Below are positions 52,709 to 60,649 of a stretch of DNA of 64,000 nucleotides, piece by piece. The stretch spans positions 2,294,001 to 2,358,000 of the forward strand of contig CP176050.1 of the NCBI GenBank assembly GCA_046199005.1. Reading direction: 5' to 3'. Position numbers and translations under genes: made by a program. The notes under the pieces are model-generated. The model had not been told where the DNA came from, did no database searches, and was given only the letters and a program-made list of their open reading frames with translations. Source of the stretch: Ascidiimonas sp046199005. Lineage in GTDB: Bacteria > Bacteroidota > Bacteroidia > Flavobacteriales > Flavobacteriaceae. Position 1 is the stretch's first letter; each line of letters begins with the position of its first letter.

Positions 52709-53464
52709 TTACAAGCGCACCGGAATACCTTCATCCCGCAACGTTTTCTTTAAGTGTTTTATCGCTATTTCTTCAAAATGAAATACGCTGGCTGCGAGGG
52801 CGGCATCTGCTTTTCCAAATTTAAATGTATCTGTGAAATGTTGCATCTCCCCTGCACCGCCGGAAGCAATTACCGGAATATTAATTAAAGCAGATAATCT
52901 GGACAAAGCTTCATTAGCAAAACCATTTTTTGTACCGTCGTGATCCATTGAGGTAAACAAGATCTCGCCTGCACCTCTTTGTTCTACTTCCCTTGCCCAT
53001 TCAAACAGATCAAGTTCGGTAGGCACCTTACCTCCTACCAAATATACTTTCCATTTTCCGTTAATTTGTTTCGCATCGATTGCCACCACGATGCATTGAG
53101 AACCAAATTTGCTTACCAGATCATTAATCAATTGAGGATTCTTAACTGCCGATGAGTTAATAGAAACTTTATCGGCACCACATTTCAACAATATATCTAC
53201 GTCTTCCACCGAGGATATTCCGCCACCAACGGTAAACGGAATATTTACGTTTTCCGCTACGTGTAATACCAGTTCAGCCAGTGTTTTTCGTTTTTCTTCC
53301 GTGGCTGAAATATCTAAAAACACCAGCTCGTCTGCCCCTTTCTCCGCATAGCGTTTCGCCAGTTCAACAGGATCGCCTGCATCTCTCAAATCAACGAAAT
53401 TCACCCCTTTTACGGTACGTCCGTCTTTAATGTCTAAACACGGAATTATTCTTTTAGTTAGCAT
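52709..53464 (-). CDS. hisF: Imidazole glycerol phosphate synthase subunit HisF
   Basis: A 251-residue TIM barrel. RIIPCLDIKDGRTVKGVNFV starts the first half-barrel, VGGGISSVEDVDILLKCGAD and DAKQINGKWKVYLVGGKV follow, and EILFTSMDHDGTKNGFANEA and VIASGGAGEMQHF give the second phosphate site. The catalytic Asp pair (D11 in CLDIKDG and D130-like in AIDAKQ) appears intact. It works with HisH to make imidazole glycerol phosphate and AICAR. Confidence 0.97.
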   Translation of the reverse strand: MLTKRIIPCLDIKDGRTVKGVNFVDLRDAGDPVELAKRYAEKGADELVFLDISATEEKRKTLAELVLHVAENVNIPFTVGGGISSVEDVDILLKCGADKVSINSSAVKNPQLINDLVSKFGSQCIVVAIDAKQINGKWKVYLVGGKVPTELDLFEWAREVEQRGAGEILFTSMDHDGTKNGFANEALSRLSALINIPVIASGGAGEMQHFTDTFKFGKADAALAASVFHFEEIAIKHLKKTLRDEGIPVRL

Positions 53465-53666
53465 ATTCAGCTCATTTTCAAAATTATATCATACTACCAC
53501 TAATGTCTTACCTGCCTTACATCTCCTTTCTGGATCTTTACAGTGATTCTAATGTTTTATTAATAGTAACTTGTTTTTATCATTTAATACGTCTGCTTGA
53601 TATTCAAGTACTTAATCATCACTGAAGCGTTGTATTCTTACCGGTTTTTAAGAACGTGCTTCACTT
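53465..53666. other. 202 bp gap inside the his operon
   Basis: Every other junction of this operon is within about 35 bp or overlaps, but hisA and hisF are 202 bp apart. I see no ORF with convincing length in either direction and no strong hairpin. An internal promoter for hisF-hisIE, or the scar of an insertion, could explain it. Confidence 0.5.
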
Positions 53667-54407
53667 CTATTTTTGTGCATGATCTGTTTCCGAGATAAAT
53701 TTTTCCAACTGCTTTAATGAAATCCTTCCCTCATAAATGGCTTTTCCTATTATAGTGCCTTCACATCCTATTTCCATCAATTTAGGCAATTCATCTATAG
53801 CTGAGATGCCTCCGGAAGCTATCAGTTTTACATCTGCTGTAGTTGAAACAATTTTTTTGTAGAGCTCAAACGCAGGACCTTCTAACATGCCATCCTTACT
53901 AATATCAGTACAAATAACATACCTTACGCCCTCTTTTCTATAAGATTGAATAAAAGGTAAGAGTTCAAGCTCTGAATCTTCCTGCCATCCGCTAATCGCA
54001 ATTTTTTCATCTTTAGCATCCGCTCCTAAGATAATCTTATCAGCGCCAAATTTAGAGAGCCAGTTTTTAAAGGTTTCAGGAGATTTTACCGCAATGCTCC
54101 CTCCGGTTATTTGGGATGCTCCACTTTCAAAAGCAATTCTCAGATCGTTATCCGACTTTAATCCGCCACCAAAATCTATAGACAAATTGGTTTTAGCAGC
54201 AATTTTTTCTAAAATCTTGTAGTTGACAATGTGTTTACTTTTAGCCCCATCTAAATCGACAAGATGCAAATACCTTATTCCGCTTGCTTCGAAGGCAAGT
54301 GCTACTTCCAACGGATTTTCATTGTAGATTTTTTTGGTGGCATAATCCCCTTTGGACAAGCGCACACATTTTCCGTCTATAATATCGATTGCAGGAATAA
54401 TTCTCAT
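53667..54407 (-). CDS. hisA: 1-(5-phosphoribosyl)-5-[(5-phosphoribosylamino)methylideneamino] imidazole-4-carboxamide isomerase
   Basis: A 246-residue TIM barrel. IIPAIDIIDGKCVRLSKGDY, LHLVDLDGAKSKHIVN, IDFGGGLKSDNDLRIAFESG and VICTDISKDGMLEGPAFELY, then LIASGGISAIDELPKLMEIG, mark the two half-barrels, and catalytic Asp8-type and Asp-type residues are present. It does the fourth step (ProFAR isomerisation). It starts 4 bp inside the end of hisH. Confidence 0.97.
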   Translation of the reverse strand: MRIIPAIDIIDGKCVRLSKGDYATKKIYNENPLEVALAFEASGIRYLHLVDLDGAKSKHIVNYKILEKIAAKTNLSIDFGGGLKSDNDLRIAFESGASQITGGSIAVKSPETFKNWLSKFGADKIILGADAKDEKIAISGWQEDSELELLPFIQSYRKEGVRYVICTDISKDGMLEGPAFELYKKIVSTTADVKLIASGGISAIDELPKLMEIGCEGTIIGKAIYEGRISLKQLEKFISETDHAQK

Positions 54408-54991
54408 AACGATAAAGCTAAAAAATTACTAAGAATACGAGCCCCTGCATCACTACTTTTCTCTGGATGAAATTGCACTCCATAAAAATTACCTTTATGC
54501 AAGGCGGTTGTATAAGGTTTATCATAGAAAGAAATGGCTATAGTATCTTGGGATAGCGGCGCATAATAACTGTGCACCAAATACATATACTCATTTTCCT
54601 TCACCCCCTCAAACAAATCAGACTTAAGGTTTGAAATTTGATTCCATCCAATCTGCGGGACTTTCACCGTATTTGAGAATCGTAAAATATCAACATCGAA
54701 AATGCCCAATCCTTTCGTATTTCCTTCTTCAGAATGGTTACACATTAATTGCATTCCCAGACAGATCCCCAAAACGGGTTGTCTAAGGTTGGGGATTAAA
54801 TGATCGAGGCCAGAATTTTTCAACTTTTTCATGGCGCTTCCGGCTTCTCCAACTCCCGGAAAAATAACCCGGTCTGCGTGTTGTATTTCCTTTTGGTCAT
54901 GACTCAAAACAGCATCAAACCCAAGGCGTTTTAGCGCGAATTTAATGCTCTGAATATTTCCTGCTCCGTAATCTATAATTACTATTTTCAC
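54404..54991 (-). CDS. hisH: Imidazole glycerol phosphate synthase subunit HisH
   Basis: A 195-residue class I glutamine amidotransferase. The nucleophile is the Cys in PVLGICLGMQLMCNHSEE, the second catalytic pair is His-Glu in FYGVQFHPEKSSDAG, and IIDYGAGNIQSIKFAL opens the protein. It delivers ammonia to HisF. It overlaps hisA by 4 bp. Confidence 0.97.
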   Translation of the reverse strand: MKIVIIDYGAGNIQSIKFALKRLGFDAVLSHDQKEIQHADRVIFPGVGEAGSAMKKLKNSGLDHLIPNLRQPVLGICLGMQLMCNHSEEGNTKGLGIFDVDILRFSNTVKVPQIGWNQISNLKSDLFEGVKENEYMYLVHSYYAPLSQDTIAISFYDKPYTTALHKGNFYGVQFHPEKSSDAGARILSNFLALSL

Positions 54992-55002
54992 GTTTTATCT
55001 CT

Positions 55003-56139
55003 TTATAGCATTCCTTTGGTACTTGGTAATATCATTTTTTCGGTATCTCTTTTTACAGCGCTTTTAATGGCTTTGGCAAATGCCTTAAAAATAGCTTCTA
55101 TTTTATGATGTTCGTTGGTACCTTCGGCTTTTATATTCAAATTTGCTCTGGCCCCATCTGTAAACGATTTGAAAAAATGATAAAACATTTCGGTAGGCAT
55201 CTTACCAACCATTTCCCTTTTAAATTCCGCTTCCCAAACCAGCCAGTTACGGCCTCCAAAATCAATCGCTACCTGTGCCAGGCAATCGTCCATTGGCAAA
55301 CAGAAGCCATAACGTTCAATGCCTAACTTATTACCAAGGGCTTTACTAAATACTTCTCCTAAGGCAATTGCTGTATCTTCAATAGTATGATGCTCGTCTA
55401 CCTCCAGATCTCCTTTTACTTTGATGATCAAATCCATTTGGCCATGTCTTGCAATTTGATCTAACATATGATCAAAAAAAGGAATTCCGGTTGTGATGTC
55501 ACTTTTTCCGCTTCCATCAAGATTAAGCTCGATAGAAATATCTGTTTCATTTGTGGTACGTTTTACTGATGCCGTTCTGTTGTTGAGTTTCAAATGATCA
55601 TAGATATCCTTCCAACTGTTGGTCTCAAGTGAGATAAAATCATCCAGTTCTTTGCGTTGCACGGTGATTTCATCGGTTCCAAGAAAAGTATGGTCATTAA
55701 TATAAATCCCTCTTGAATTCAGGTTTTTAGCCAGTTCGATATCAGTAAGTCTGTCTCCTATCACATAAGAATTACTTAGGTCATATTCTTCTGAGAAATA
55801 GGAAGTTAATAAACCAGTATTCGGTTTACGTGTTGCCGCATTATCTTTAGCAAAGGTTTTATCAATAAAAACTTCATCAAAGATCACTCCTTCGTTCTCA
55901 AATACTTTGATAATCAGATTATGTACAGGCCAAAACGTACTTTCTGGAAACGAATCGGTGCCCAGACCATCCTGATTGGTGATCATAACCAGTTCAAAAT
56001 CCATTTCTTTTGCAATTTTGGGCAGATATGTTAATGCTTCGGGATAAAATGTGAGTTTTTCAAATGAGTCAATTTGCTCATCTTCTGTTTCACGGATGAT
56101 CGTTCCATCCCTATCAATAAATAAAACTTTCTTTTTCAT
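55003..56139 (-). CDS. hisB: Bifunctional histidinol-phosphatase / imidazoleglycerol-phosphate dehydratase
   Basis: A 378-residue fusion. The N-terminal HAD phosphatase (about 1-165) begins FIDRDGTIIRETEDE with nucleophile Asp in FIDRDGT. The C-terminal dehydratase has SDITTGIPFFDHMLDQIARH and DEHHTIEDTAIALGEVF, then NLNIKAEGTNEHHKIEAIFK, which carry the metal-binding His and Glu residues. It performs steps 6 and 8. It overlaps hisC by 4 bp. Confidence 0.97.
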   Translation of the reverse strand: MKKKVLFIDRDGTIIRETEDEQIDSFEKLTFYPEALTYLPKIAKEMDFELVMITNQDGLGTDSFPESTFWPVHNLIIKVFENEGVIFDEVFIDKTFAKDNAATRKPNTGLLTSYFSEEYDLSNSYVIGDRLTDIELAKNLNSRGIYINDHTFLGTDEITVQRKELDDFISLETNSWKDIYDHLKLNNRTASVKRTTNETDISIELNLDGSGKSDITTGIPFFDHMLDQIARHGQMDLIIKVKGDLEVDEHHTIEDTAIALGEVFSKALGNKLGIERYGFCLPMDDCLAQVAIDFGGRNWLVWEAEFKREMVGKMPTEMFYHFFKSFTDGARANLNIKAEGTNEHHKIEAIFKAFAKAIKSAVKRDTEKMILPSTKGML

Positions 56140-57209
56140 TGCTGACTGATTTTATATAGCGCCGCTATCAGTTTTTTATTTTCTTGTTCGGTTCCCACTG
56201 TAAATCGAAGACAATTTTCGCAAAGAGGTTGCGTACTGCGATTTCTAACCACTATCCCCAGATTTAATAATTGATCGTACCTGCGGGAAGCATTATCAAC
56301 TTTTGCAAGGATAAAATTTGCCTCAGAAGGATATATGGTAGTAACAAAATCTATTCTCTTTAAGGCATCCTGGATGATATCCCTCTGATCAATAATTTTA
56401 ATCACTTCTTGTTTTACCTTATCTATTGCCTGAACTCGATCAAATGCTCTTTGCTGTGTGAGCTTATTCACATTGTAGGGAGGTTTAATTTTGTTAAGTA
56501 TAGAAATGATTTCTTCGGAAGCATAACATATTCCAAGTCTTATCCCCGCCATTCCATAAGCTTTAGATAATGTTTGTGTGACCACAAGATTTGGATATTC
56601 TGATAAGGATTTTATCCAACTCTTCTGCTGAGTGAAATCAATATAGGCTTCATCAATAACTACGAGTCCATTGAAACTCTGCAGTAGACTTTTGATGCTG
56701 TTTGTATTTATAACATTCCCTGATGGGTTGTTCGGTGAACATACAAAAATCATTTTCACCTCAGGTGTTATTGCATTCAGAACCGCAGGAAGGTCCATTT
56801 CAAATTCAGTAGTAAGCAACACCTCTTTTGCCTGAATTGCATTGGTAGCTGCCAATACTTTATACATACCATAGGTAGGAGGCATTGTGATCACAGAATC
56901 TATACCGGGGTTACAAAAAGCTCTGAATAACAGGTCCAATACTTCATCGCTTCCATTTCCTAATAAAATCTGTGCGGTATTCACCCCTTTCTGTTCAGCA
57001 AGCAGGGCTTTTAAATCCCGCTGTTGCGGATCTGGATAACGATTTACTCCGTTGGTAAAAGGATTTTCATTTGCATCCAGAAAAACCATTTCTGCATCGA
57101 AATCTTTAAATTCATCCCGGGCAGAAGAATACGGTTTCATGTTTGCAACGTTGGCACGAACAAGCGTTGTAAGATCAAATTTGCTATCCATCTTATCTTT
57201 CTTTTTCAA
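56136..57209 (-). CDS. hisC: Histidinol-phosphate aminotransferase
   Basis: A 357-residue class I/II PLP aminotransferase. The fold is set by MVFLDANENPFTNGVNRYPD, LLGNGSDEVLDLLFRAFCNP, VCSPNNPSGNVINTNSIKSL, VVIDEAYIDFTQQ and the PLP lysine in VVTQTLSKAYGMAGIRLG. The start at 57209 overlaps hisD by 17 bp. An alternative ATG at 57191 (MDSKFDL...) would sit 2 bp after the hisD stop and is also plausible. Confidence 0.96.
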   Translation of the reverse strand: MKKKDKMDSKFDLTTLVRANVANMKPYSSARDEFKDFDAEMVFLDANENPFTNGVNRYPDPQQRDLKALLAEQKGVNTAQILLGNGSDEVLDLLFRAFCNPGIDSVITMPPTYGMYKVLAATNAIQAKEVLLTTEFEMDLPAVLNAITPEVKMIFVCSPNNPSGNVINTNSIKSLLQSFNGLVVIDEAYIDFTQQKSWIKSLSEYPNLVVTQTLSKAYGMAGIRLGICYASEEIISILNKIKPPYNVNKLTQQRAFDRVQAIDKVKQEVIKIIDQRDIIQDALKRIDFVTTIYPSEANFILAKVDNASRRYDQLLNLGIVVRNRSTQPLCENCLRFTVGTEQENKKLIAALYKISQQ

Positions 57210-58485
57210 GATCTTTTAATCTTAAGCTAACTGCGTTTTTATGTGCCTGCAACCCTTCTGCTGCAGCCATTTCTTCAATTGCTTTCCCTATATGCCGGAT
57301 TCCTCTTTCAGATATCTTTTGAAAGGTCATTGCTTTCATAAACGTATCAAGGTTGACTCCGCTATAATTTTTTGCGTAGCCGTTAGTAGGCAAGGTATGA
57401 TTGGTTCCTGATGCATAGTCGCCGGCACTTTCAGGAGTGTAATTACCAATAAAAACAGACCCTGCATTTTCAAGCTGCGAAAGATATTTTTCTTCATTAT
57501 TGACACACAAAATATAGTGCTCCGGACCGTATTCGTTTATAAGATCAATCGCCACCTCGTCGTCAGCCACCAGAATGAGCTTAGAATTATTAATTGCCTG
57601 TTGTGCGATTTCTTTTCTAGGCAATTGCGAAAGTTGTTTTTCTACCTCTTCGGCTACCTGATCGATAAGTTTTTCTGAAGTAGAAACCAAAATCACCTGA
57701 CTATCTACGCCATGCTCTGCCTGGCTCAAAAGGTCTGAAGCCACGAAGGACGCATCTGCACTTTCATCTGCGGCTACCAATAGTTCGCTGGGACCCGCTG
57801 GCATATCGATAGCCACCCCATAACGCGTTGCCAATTGTTTGGCAACGGTAACAAATTGATTGCCGGGACCAAAAATTTTATAGACACTTGGGATAGACTC
57901 TGTACCAAAGGTCATCGCCGCCACTGCTTGAATTCCGCCTACCTTCATAATTCGTGTAACACCGCAGATCGATGCGGTGTATAAGATCGCAGGGTTTATT
58001 TTCCCTGCTTTATCTGGTGGTGTACATAAAATAATTTCTTTACAGCCTGCTAGTCTCGCCGGAATTGCCAGCATTAGGATTGTTGAAAACAAAGGGGCCG
58101 TTCCTCCCGGTATGTAAAGCCCCACTTTGCTAATGGGTCTTTTTTCCTGCCAGCAAAGTACCCCCGGAGCAGTTTCCACATGTACCTTTTGCGTTTGTTG
58201 TGCTTTGTGAAACTTGGTTATGTTTTCTTTCGCCAAGGCGATAGATTCTTTTAGATCTTTACTGACTTCCTTATGAGAGCCTGCGATCTCTTCAGAGGTA
58301 GCTTCAAAATTGGTTAAATGTACCCCATCAAATAGACTCGTGTATTTTTCAATAGCACTGTCGCCTTTGGTTCTTACCTCATTAAATATCTCTTGAACCG
58401 TTAATTCTATATCGTCTACAGTCTGTGTAGGTCGTCTTAATATTTCTTGCCATGAAGAGCGCTCTGGTGTTCTAATTTTTTTCAT
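57193..58485 (-). CDS. hisD: Histidinol dehydrogenase
   Basis: I start it at the ATG at 58485 (MKKIRTPERSSWQEILRRPT, 430 residues). The extra 11 residues of the longer frame overlap the upstream acetyltransferase gene and look unlike the family. Zinc-site and NAD motifs are YIPGGTAPLFSTILMLAIPA, GVTRIMKVGGIQAVAAMTFG, IDMPAGPSELLVAADESADA, and SQAEHGVDSQVILVS. The enzyme makes the last two oxidations to histidine. It overlaps the GNAT gene by 14 bp. Confidence 0.96.
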   Translation of the reverse strand: MKKIRTPERSSWQEILRRPTQTVDDIELTVQEIFNEVRTKGDSAIEKYTSLFDGVHLTNFEATSEEIAGSHKEVSKDLKESIALAKENITKFHKAQQTQKVHVETAPGVLCWQEKRPISKVGLYIPGGTAPLFSTILMLAIPARLAGCKEIILCTPPDKAGKINPAILYTASICGVTRIMKVGGIQAVAAMTFGTESIPSVYKIFGPGNQFVTVAKQLATRYGVAIDMPAGPSELLVAADESADASFVASDLLSQAEHGVDSQVILVSTSEKLIDQVAEEVEKQLSQLPRKEIAQQAINNSKLILVADDEVAIDLINEYGPEHYILCVNNEEKYLSQLENAGSVFIGNYTPESAGDYASGTNHTLPTNGYAKNYSGVNLDTFMKAMTFQKISERGIRHIGKAIEEMAAAEGLQAHKNAVSLRLKDLEKER

Positions 58486-58909
58486 CTTGAAGTTTTTGTT
58501 GAAAGTGATACCCCACAATTTTATACCCCTGGTTTATCCAAAATTTCTGCGCATCAAAACTTTGCACATAACAATTTAATTCTGCACCATTACAGCCAAT
58601 GGAATTTGCGTAATTAATGATCCATTTTGATAACAGGGCTCCTAATCCCTTACCGCGGTATTCAGGGTCTATGACCGCATTATCCAATTCGATGTGTTTT
58701 CCCATATAATATTTTACAAGTATCCAGATGCCGCAGATTCCAATCAATTTATCACCCTCGTAAATACCTACGCATTTATATCCCTGAAGAATCATTTCAT
58801 CAAGTCTTTGCAGGAGTAATTCCTTCGATAGGCTTTTGTCCAGCAATTGCCAGAAAGCGATCACAACTGGCAACTCATTCTCCGGTATGAAGTCTATTGT
58901 ATAATCCAC
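58472..58909 (-). CDS. GNAT-family N-acetyltransferase within the his operon
   Basis: A 145-residue acetyltransferase. The pyrophosphate loop is DPEYRGKGLGALLSKWIINY (R/Q-x-x-G-x-G/A type), and GYKCVGIYEGDKLIGICGIW and IGCNGAELNCYVQSFDAQKF fill out the fold, with the final strand GYKIVGYHFQQKL. The acceptor is unknown. It is sandwiched between hisG (10 bp gap) and hisD (overlap), so it is co-transcribed with histidine genes. Confidence 0.88.
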   Translation of the reverse strand: MDYTIDFIPENELPVVIAFWQLLDKSLSKELLLQRLDEMILQGYKCVGIYEGDKLIGICGIWILVKYYMGKHIELDNAVIDPEYRGKGLGALLSKWIINYANSIGCNGAELNCYVQSFDAQKFWINQGYKIVGYHFQQKLQDEKN

Positions 58910-58919
58910 CCACTACTAT

Positions 58920-59777
58920 TTATAAAACCATTTTCTCTATCGGACAAACCAATATCCCCTCTGCACCTTCGGCCTTTAATTCATCTATAACCTCCCAGAA
59001 AGTAGCCTCTTCAACTACAGAATGTAATGAACTCCAGCCTTCTTCTTCAAGCGGCATGATGGTAGGACTTTTAAGTACAGGAAGTATACTGCTGATGGCC
59101 TGTATTTTATCATTGGGAACATTCATCAAAATGTATTTAGAGGTTCTCGCCTTAAGTACTGAAGAAATTCTAAACTCAAGCTTTCTCAAAATATCCCTGT
59201 TTTCATCAGAAATTAATGGCGATAAAGCAAGAACTGCTTCACTTCTAAGAATTTCTGCGACTTCTTTCAGATTATTTTTGAATAAAGTACTTCCACTGGA
59301 AACTATATCTACTATGGCATCTGCTAATCCTATATTCGGAGCAATTTCTACGGAACCATTAATAATGTGTAACTCAGCAGAAATCTTATTTTTTTTCAGG
59401 AATGAATTCACTGTATTAGGGTATGAAGTGGCAATTCTTTTTCCTTCCAGATCAGACGCGGAATGATACTGCTGTGATTTAGGAACTGCTAGCGACACCC
59501 TGCACTTTGAAAAACCAAGTTTCAACAAAGACTCGATATCGTTTCCTTTTTCAACCAACAGATTTTCACCAATAATGGCAACATCAACCACCCCATCTCG
59601 TAAGTACTGGGGGATATCTCCGTTTCGTAAATAAAGAACCTCCAGCGGAAAATTTCTTGCTGTTGCCTTCAATTGATCCCTACCGTTATCAATCGAAATT
59701 CCGCAGTCTTTTAACAATTTTAAAGAATCTTCATTAAGCCTTCCGGACTTCTGAATTGCAATTCTGAGTTTACTCAT
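58920..59777 (-). CDS. hisG: ATP phosphoribosyltransferase, long form with regulatory domain
   Basis: A 285-residue HisG, first enzyme of the pathway. The catalytic part has LRIAIQKSGRLNEDSLKLLK and VDVAIIGENLLVEKGNDIES, and IVDIVSSGSTLFKNNLKEVA is the PRPP-binding stretch. The last 75 residues (YILMNVPNDKIQAISSILPV, MPLEEEGWSSLHSV) form the PII-like histidine-binding domain, so feedback inhibition by histidine is expected without HisZ. It is the first structural gene after the attenuator. Confidence 0.97.
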   Translation of the reverse strand: MSKLRIAIQKSGRLNEDSLKLLKDCGISIDNGRDQLKATARNFPLEVLYLRNGDIPQYLRDGVVDVAIIGENLLVEKGNDIESLLKLGFSKCRVSLAVPKSQQYHSASDLEGKRIATSYPNTVNSFLKKNKISAELHIINGSVEIAPNIGLADAIVDIVSSGSTLFKNNLKEVAEILRSEAVLALSPLISDENRDILRKLEFRISSVLKARTSKYILMNVPNDKIQAISSILPVLKSPTIMPLEEEGWSSLHSVVEEATFWEVIDELKAEGAEGILVCPIEKMVL

Positions 59778-59821
59778 TTTAATTAATTAGTGTTCGAACA
59801 GCTTCAATATGGTTCATTAAA

Positions 59822-59850
59822 AAACCCGCCTGAGCTGTTCAAACGGGTTT
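59822..59850 (-). terminator. Histidine operon attenuator (leader terminator) and antiterminator
   Basis: On the minus strand AAACCCG and CGGGTTT form a hairpin followed by TTTTT, a Rho-independent terminator before hisG. The antiterminator pairs GUUCAGGCG (59889-59897, inside the leader peptide gene) with CGUUUGAAC (59837-59845), 9 base pairs with two G-U pairs. That takes the end of the terminator's first arm. The downstream GAACAGCT (59796-59803) is also complementary to AGCTGTTC (59833-59840), and may add another fold. Confidence 0.85.
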
Positions 59851-59882
59851 GTATAATGTTTTTAATTATAATCATAAACATT

Positions 59883-59939
59883 TTAACTCGCCTGAACGCA
59901 AGGAGTAAAATGATGATGATGTATAAATATAGTTTTCAT
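59883..59939 (-). CDS. hisL: Histidine operon leader peptide with four His codons
   Basis: An 18-residue ORF, MKTIFIHHHHFTPCVQAS, read on the minus strand from ATG 59939 to TAA 59883. Four consecutive CAT codons (59910-59921) sit 13-24 bp before the antiterminator arm. If His-tRNA is scarce the ribosome stalls there and leaves 59889-59897 free to form the antiterminator. If not, it moves to the stop and covers that arm, so the terminator forms. This is the classic his attenuation design. Confidence 0.9.
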   Translation of the reverse strand: MKTIFIHHHHFTPCVQAS

Positions 59940-59954
59940 AACTTTAATGAGTTG

Positions 59955-59962
59955 CAAATTTA
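59955..59962 (-). promoter_or_regulatory. His operon -7 promoter box
   Basis: The minus strand reads TAAATTTG, an exact match to the TAnnTTTG box of Bacteroidota. It is 15 bp upstream of the leader peptide ATG, which gives a transcript start about 8-10 bases before it. No good TTTG is at -33. The rest of the gap up to 60112 is AT-rich with nothing else recognised. Confidence 0.6.
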
Positions 59963-60112
59963 CTATAAAATGAATAATTGTAATAACCGTTTTTCGTTTT
60001 TTTAGGCACTTAATAGAGAAATTTAAAATAATTAACGCTAATTGTTTAATTTTTAAGCCAATACCATATCATATAGTCGTTTTATTCCTAACTCACTAAA
60101 GAATCATTTTTT

Positions 60113-60646
60113 ATGGAGACGTATCTTTATTTTACTATCATTGGTGTAGCTTTCTTTATTCTGGGTTTTTTCGTAGGATTCAAATATCGAAAGAAAAATT
60201 CGTCTAAGGAATTCAATACAAATCTTCATGATAATACCACTAGGGATGCAATTCCGGCAGGTCTGAATGGTCAAAACAGTCAAATAAGAGCTGTACAGAC
60301 CCGCGGAAGAATGGGAACCTCTGTAGACACTCCTTCAACCGAAGGTATATTTAGGGGTGTGAAATCTAAAAACAAAACTGCCCTACCCCATCTCAATTTT
60401 TCAGGTATTGGCATTGCTTCTGAGAATGACAAGGATGATCTCAAAAAGATAGATGGTATTGGTCCTTTCATAGAACAGAAATTAAACCGCATTGGGATCT
60501 ATACCTATGATCAGATAAGCCGGTTTACCGACTACGAAATTGAAACGGTCACTAAACTTATTGAATTTTTTCCAGGACGTATCAAAAGGGACGCCTGGAA
60601 ACAACAAGCTACAGTCTTGCTATCAAGAAACGAAAAAAGGGCTTAG
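60113..60646 (+). CDS. Membrane-anchored helix-hairpin-helix domain protein
   Basis: A 177-residue protein. One N-terminal transmembrane segment (residues about 5-25, YFTIIGVAFFILGFFVGF), a basic stretch, and a flexible linker lead to a C-terminal HhH-like domain (about 105-165). This is DDLKKIDGIGPFIEQKLNRI, then GIYTYDQISRFTDYEIETVT and FFPGRIKRDAWKQQA. The pattern is common in Bacteroidota proteins of unknown function. HhH domains bind DNA or protein; here the DNA-contacting G-x-G is present (GIGP). The start and topology put the domain on the cytoplasmic side. Confidence 0.72.
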   Translation: METYLYFTIIGVAFFILGFFVGFKYRKKNSSKEFNTNLHDNTTRDAIPAGLNGQNSQIRAVQTRGRMGTSVDTPSTEGIFRGVKSKNKTALPHLNFSGIGIASENDKDDLKKIDGIGPFIEQKLNRIGIYTYDQISRFTDYEIETVTKLIEFFPGRIKRDAWKQQATVLLSRNEKRA

Positions 60647-60649
60647 CTT

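Noticed and set aside
57193..58518. Longer hisD start at 58518
   Set aside because: The extra residues (MWGITFNKNFK) are not like HisD; the ATG at 58485 gives the usual beginning.
58897..59466. A 189-codon plus-strand frame over hisG
   Set aside because: It is a shadow of the hisG coding region, which has all family motifs on the other strand.
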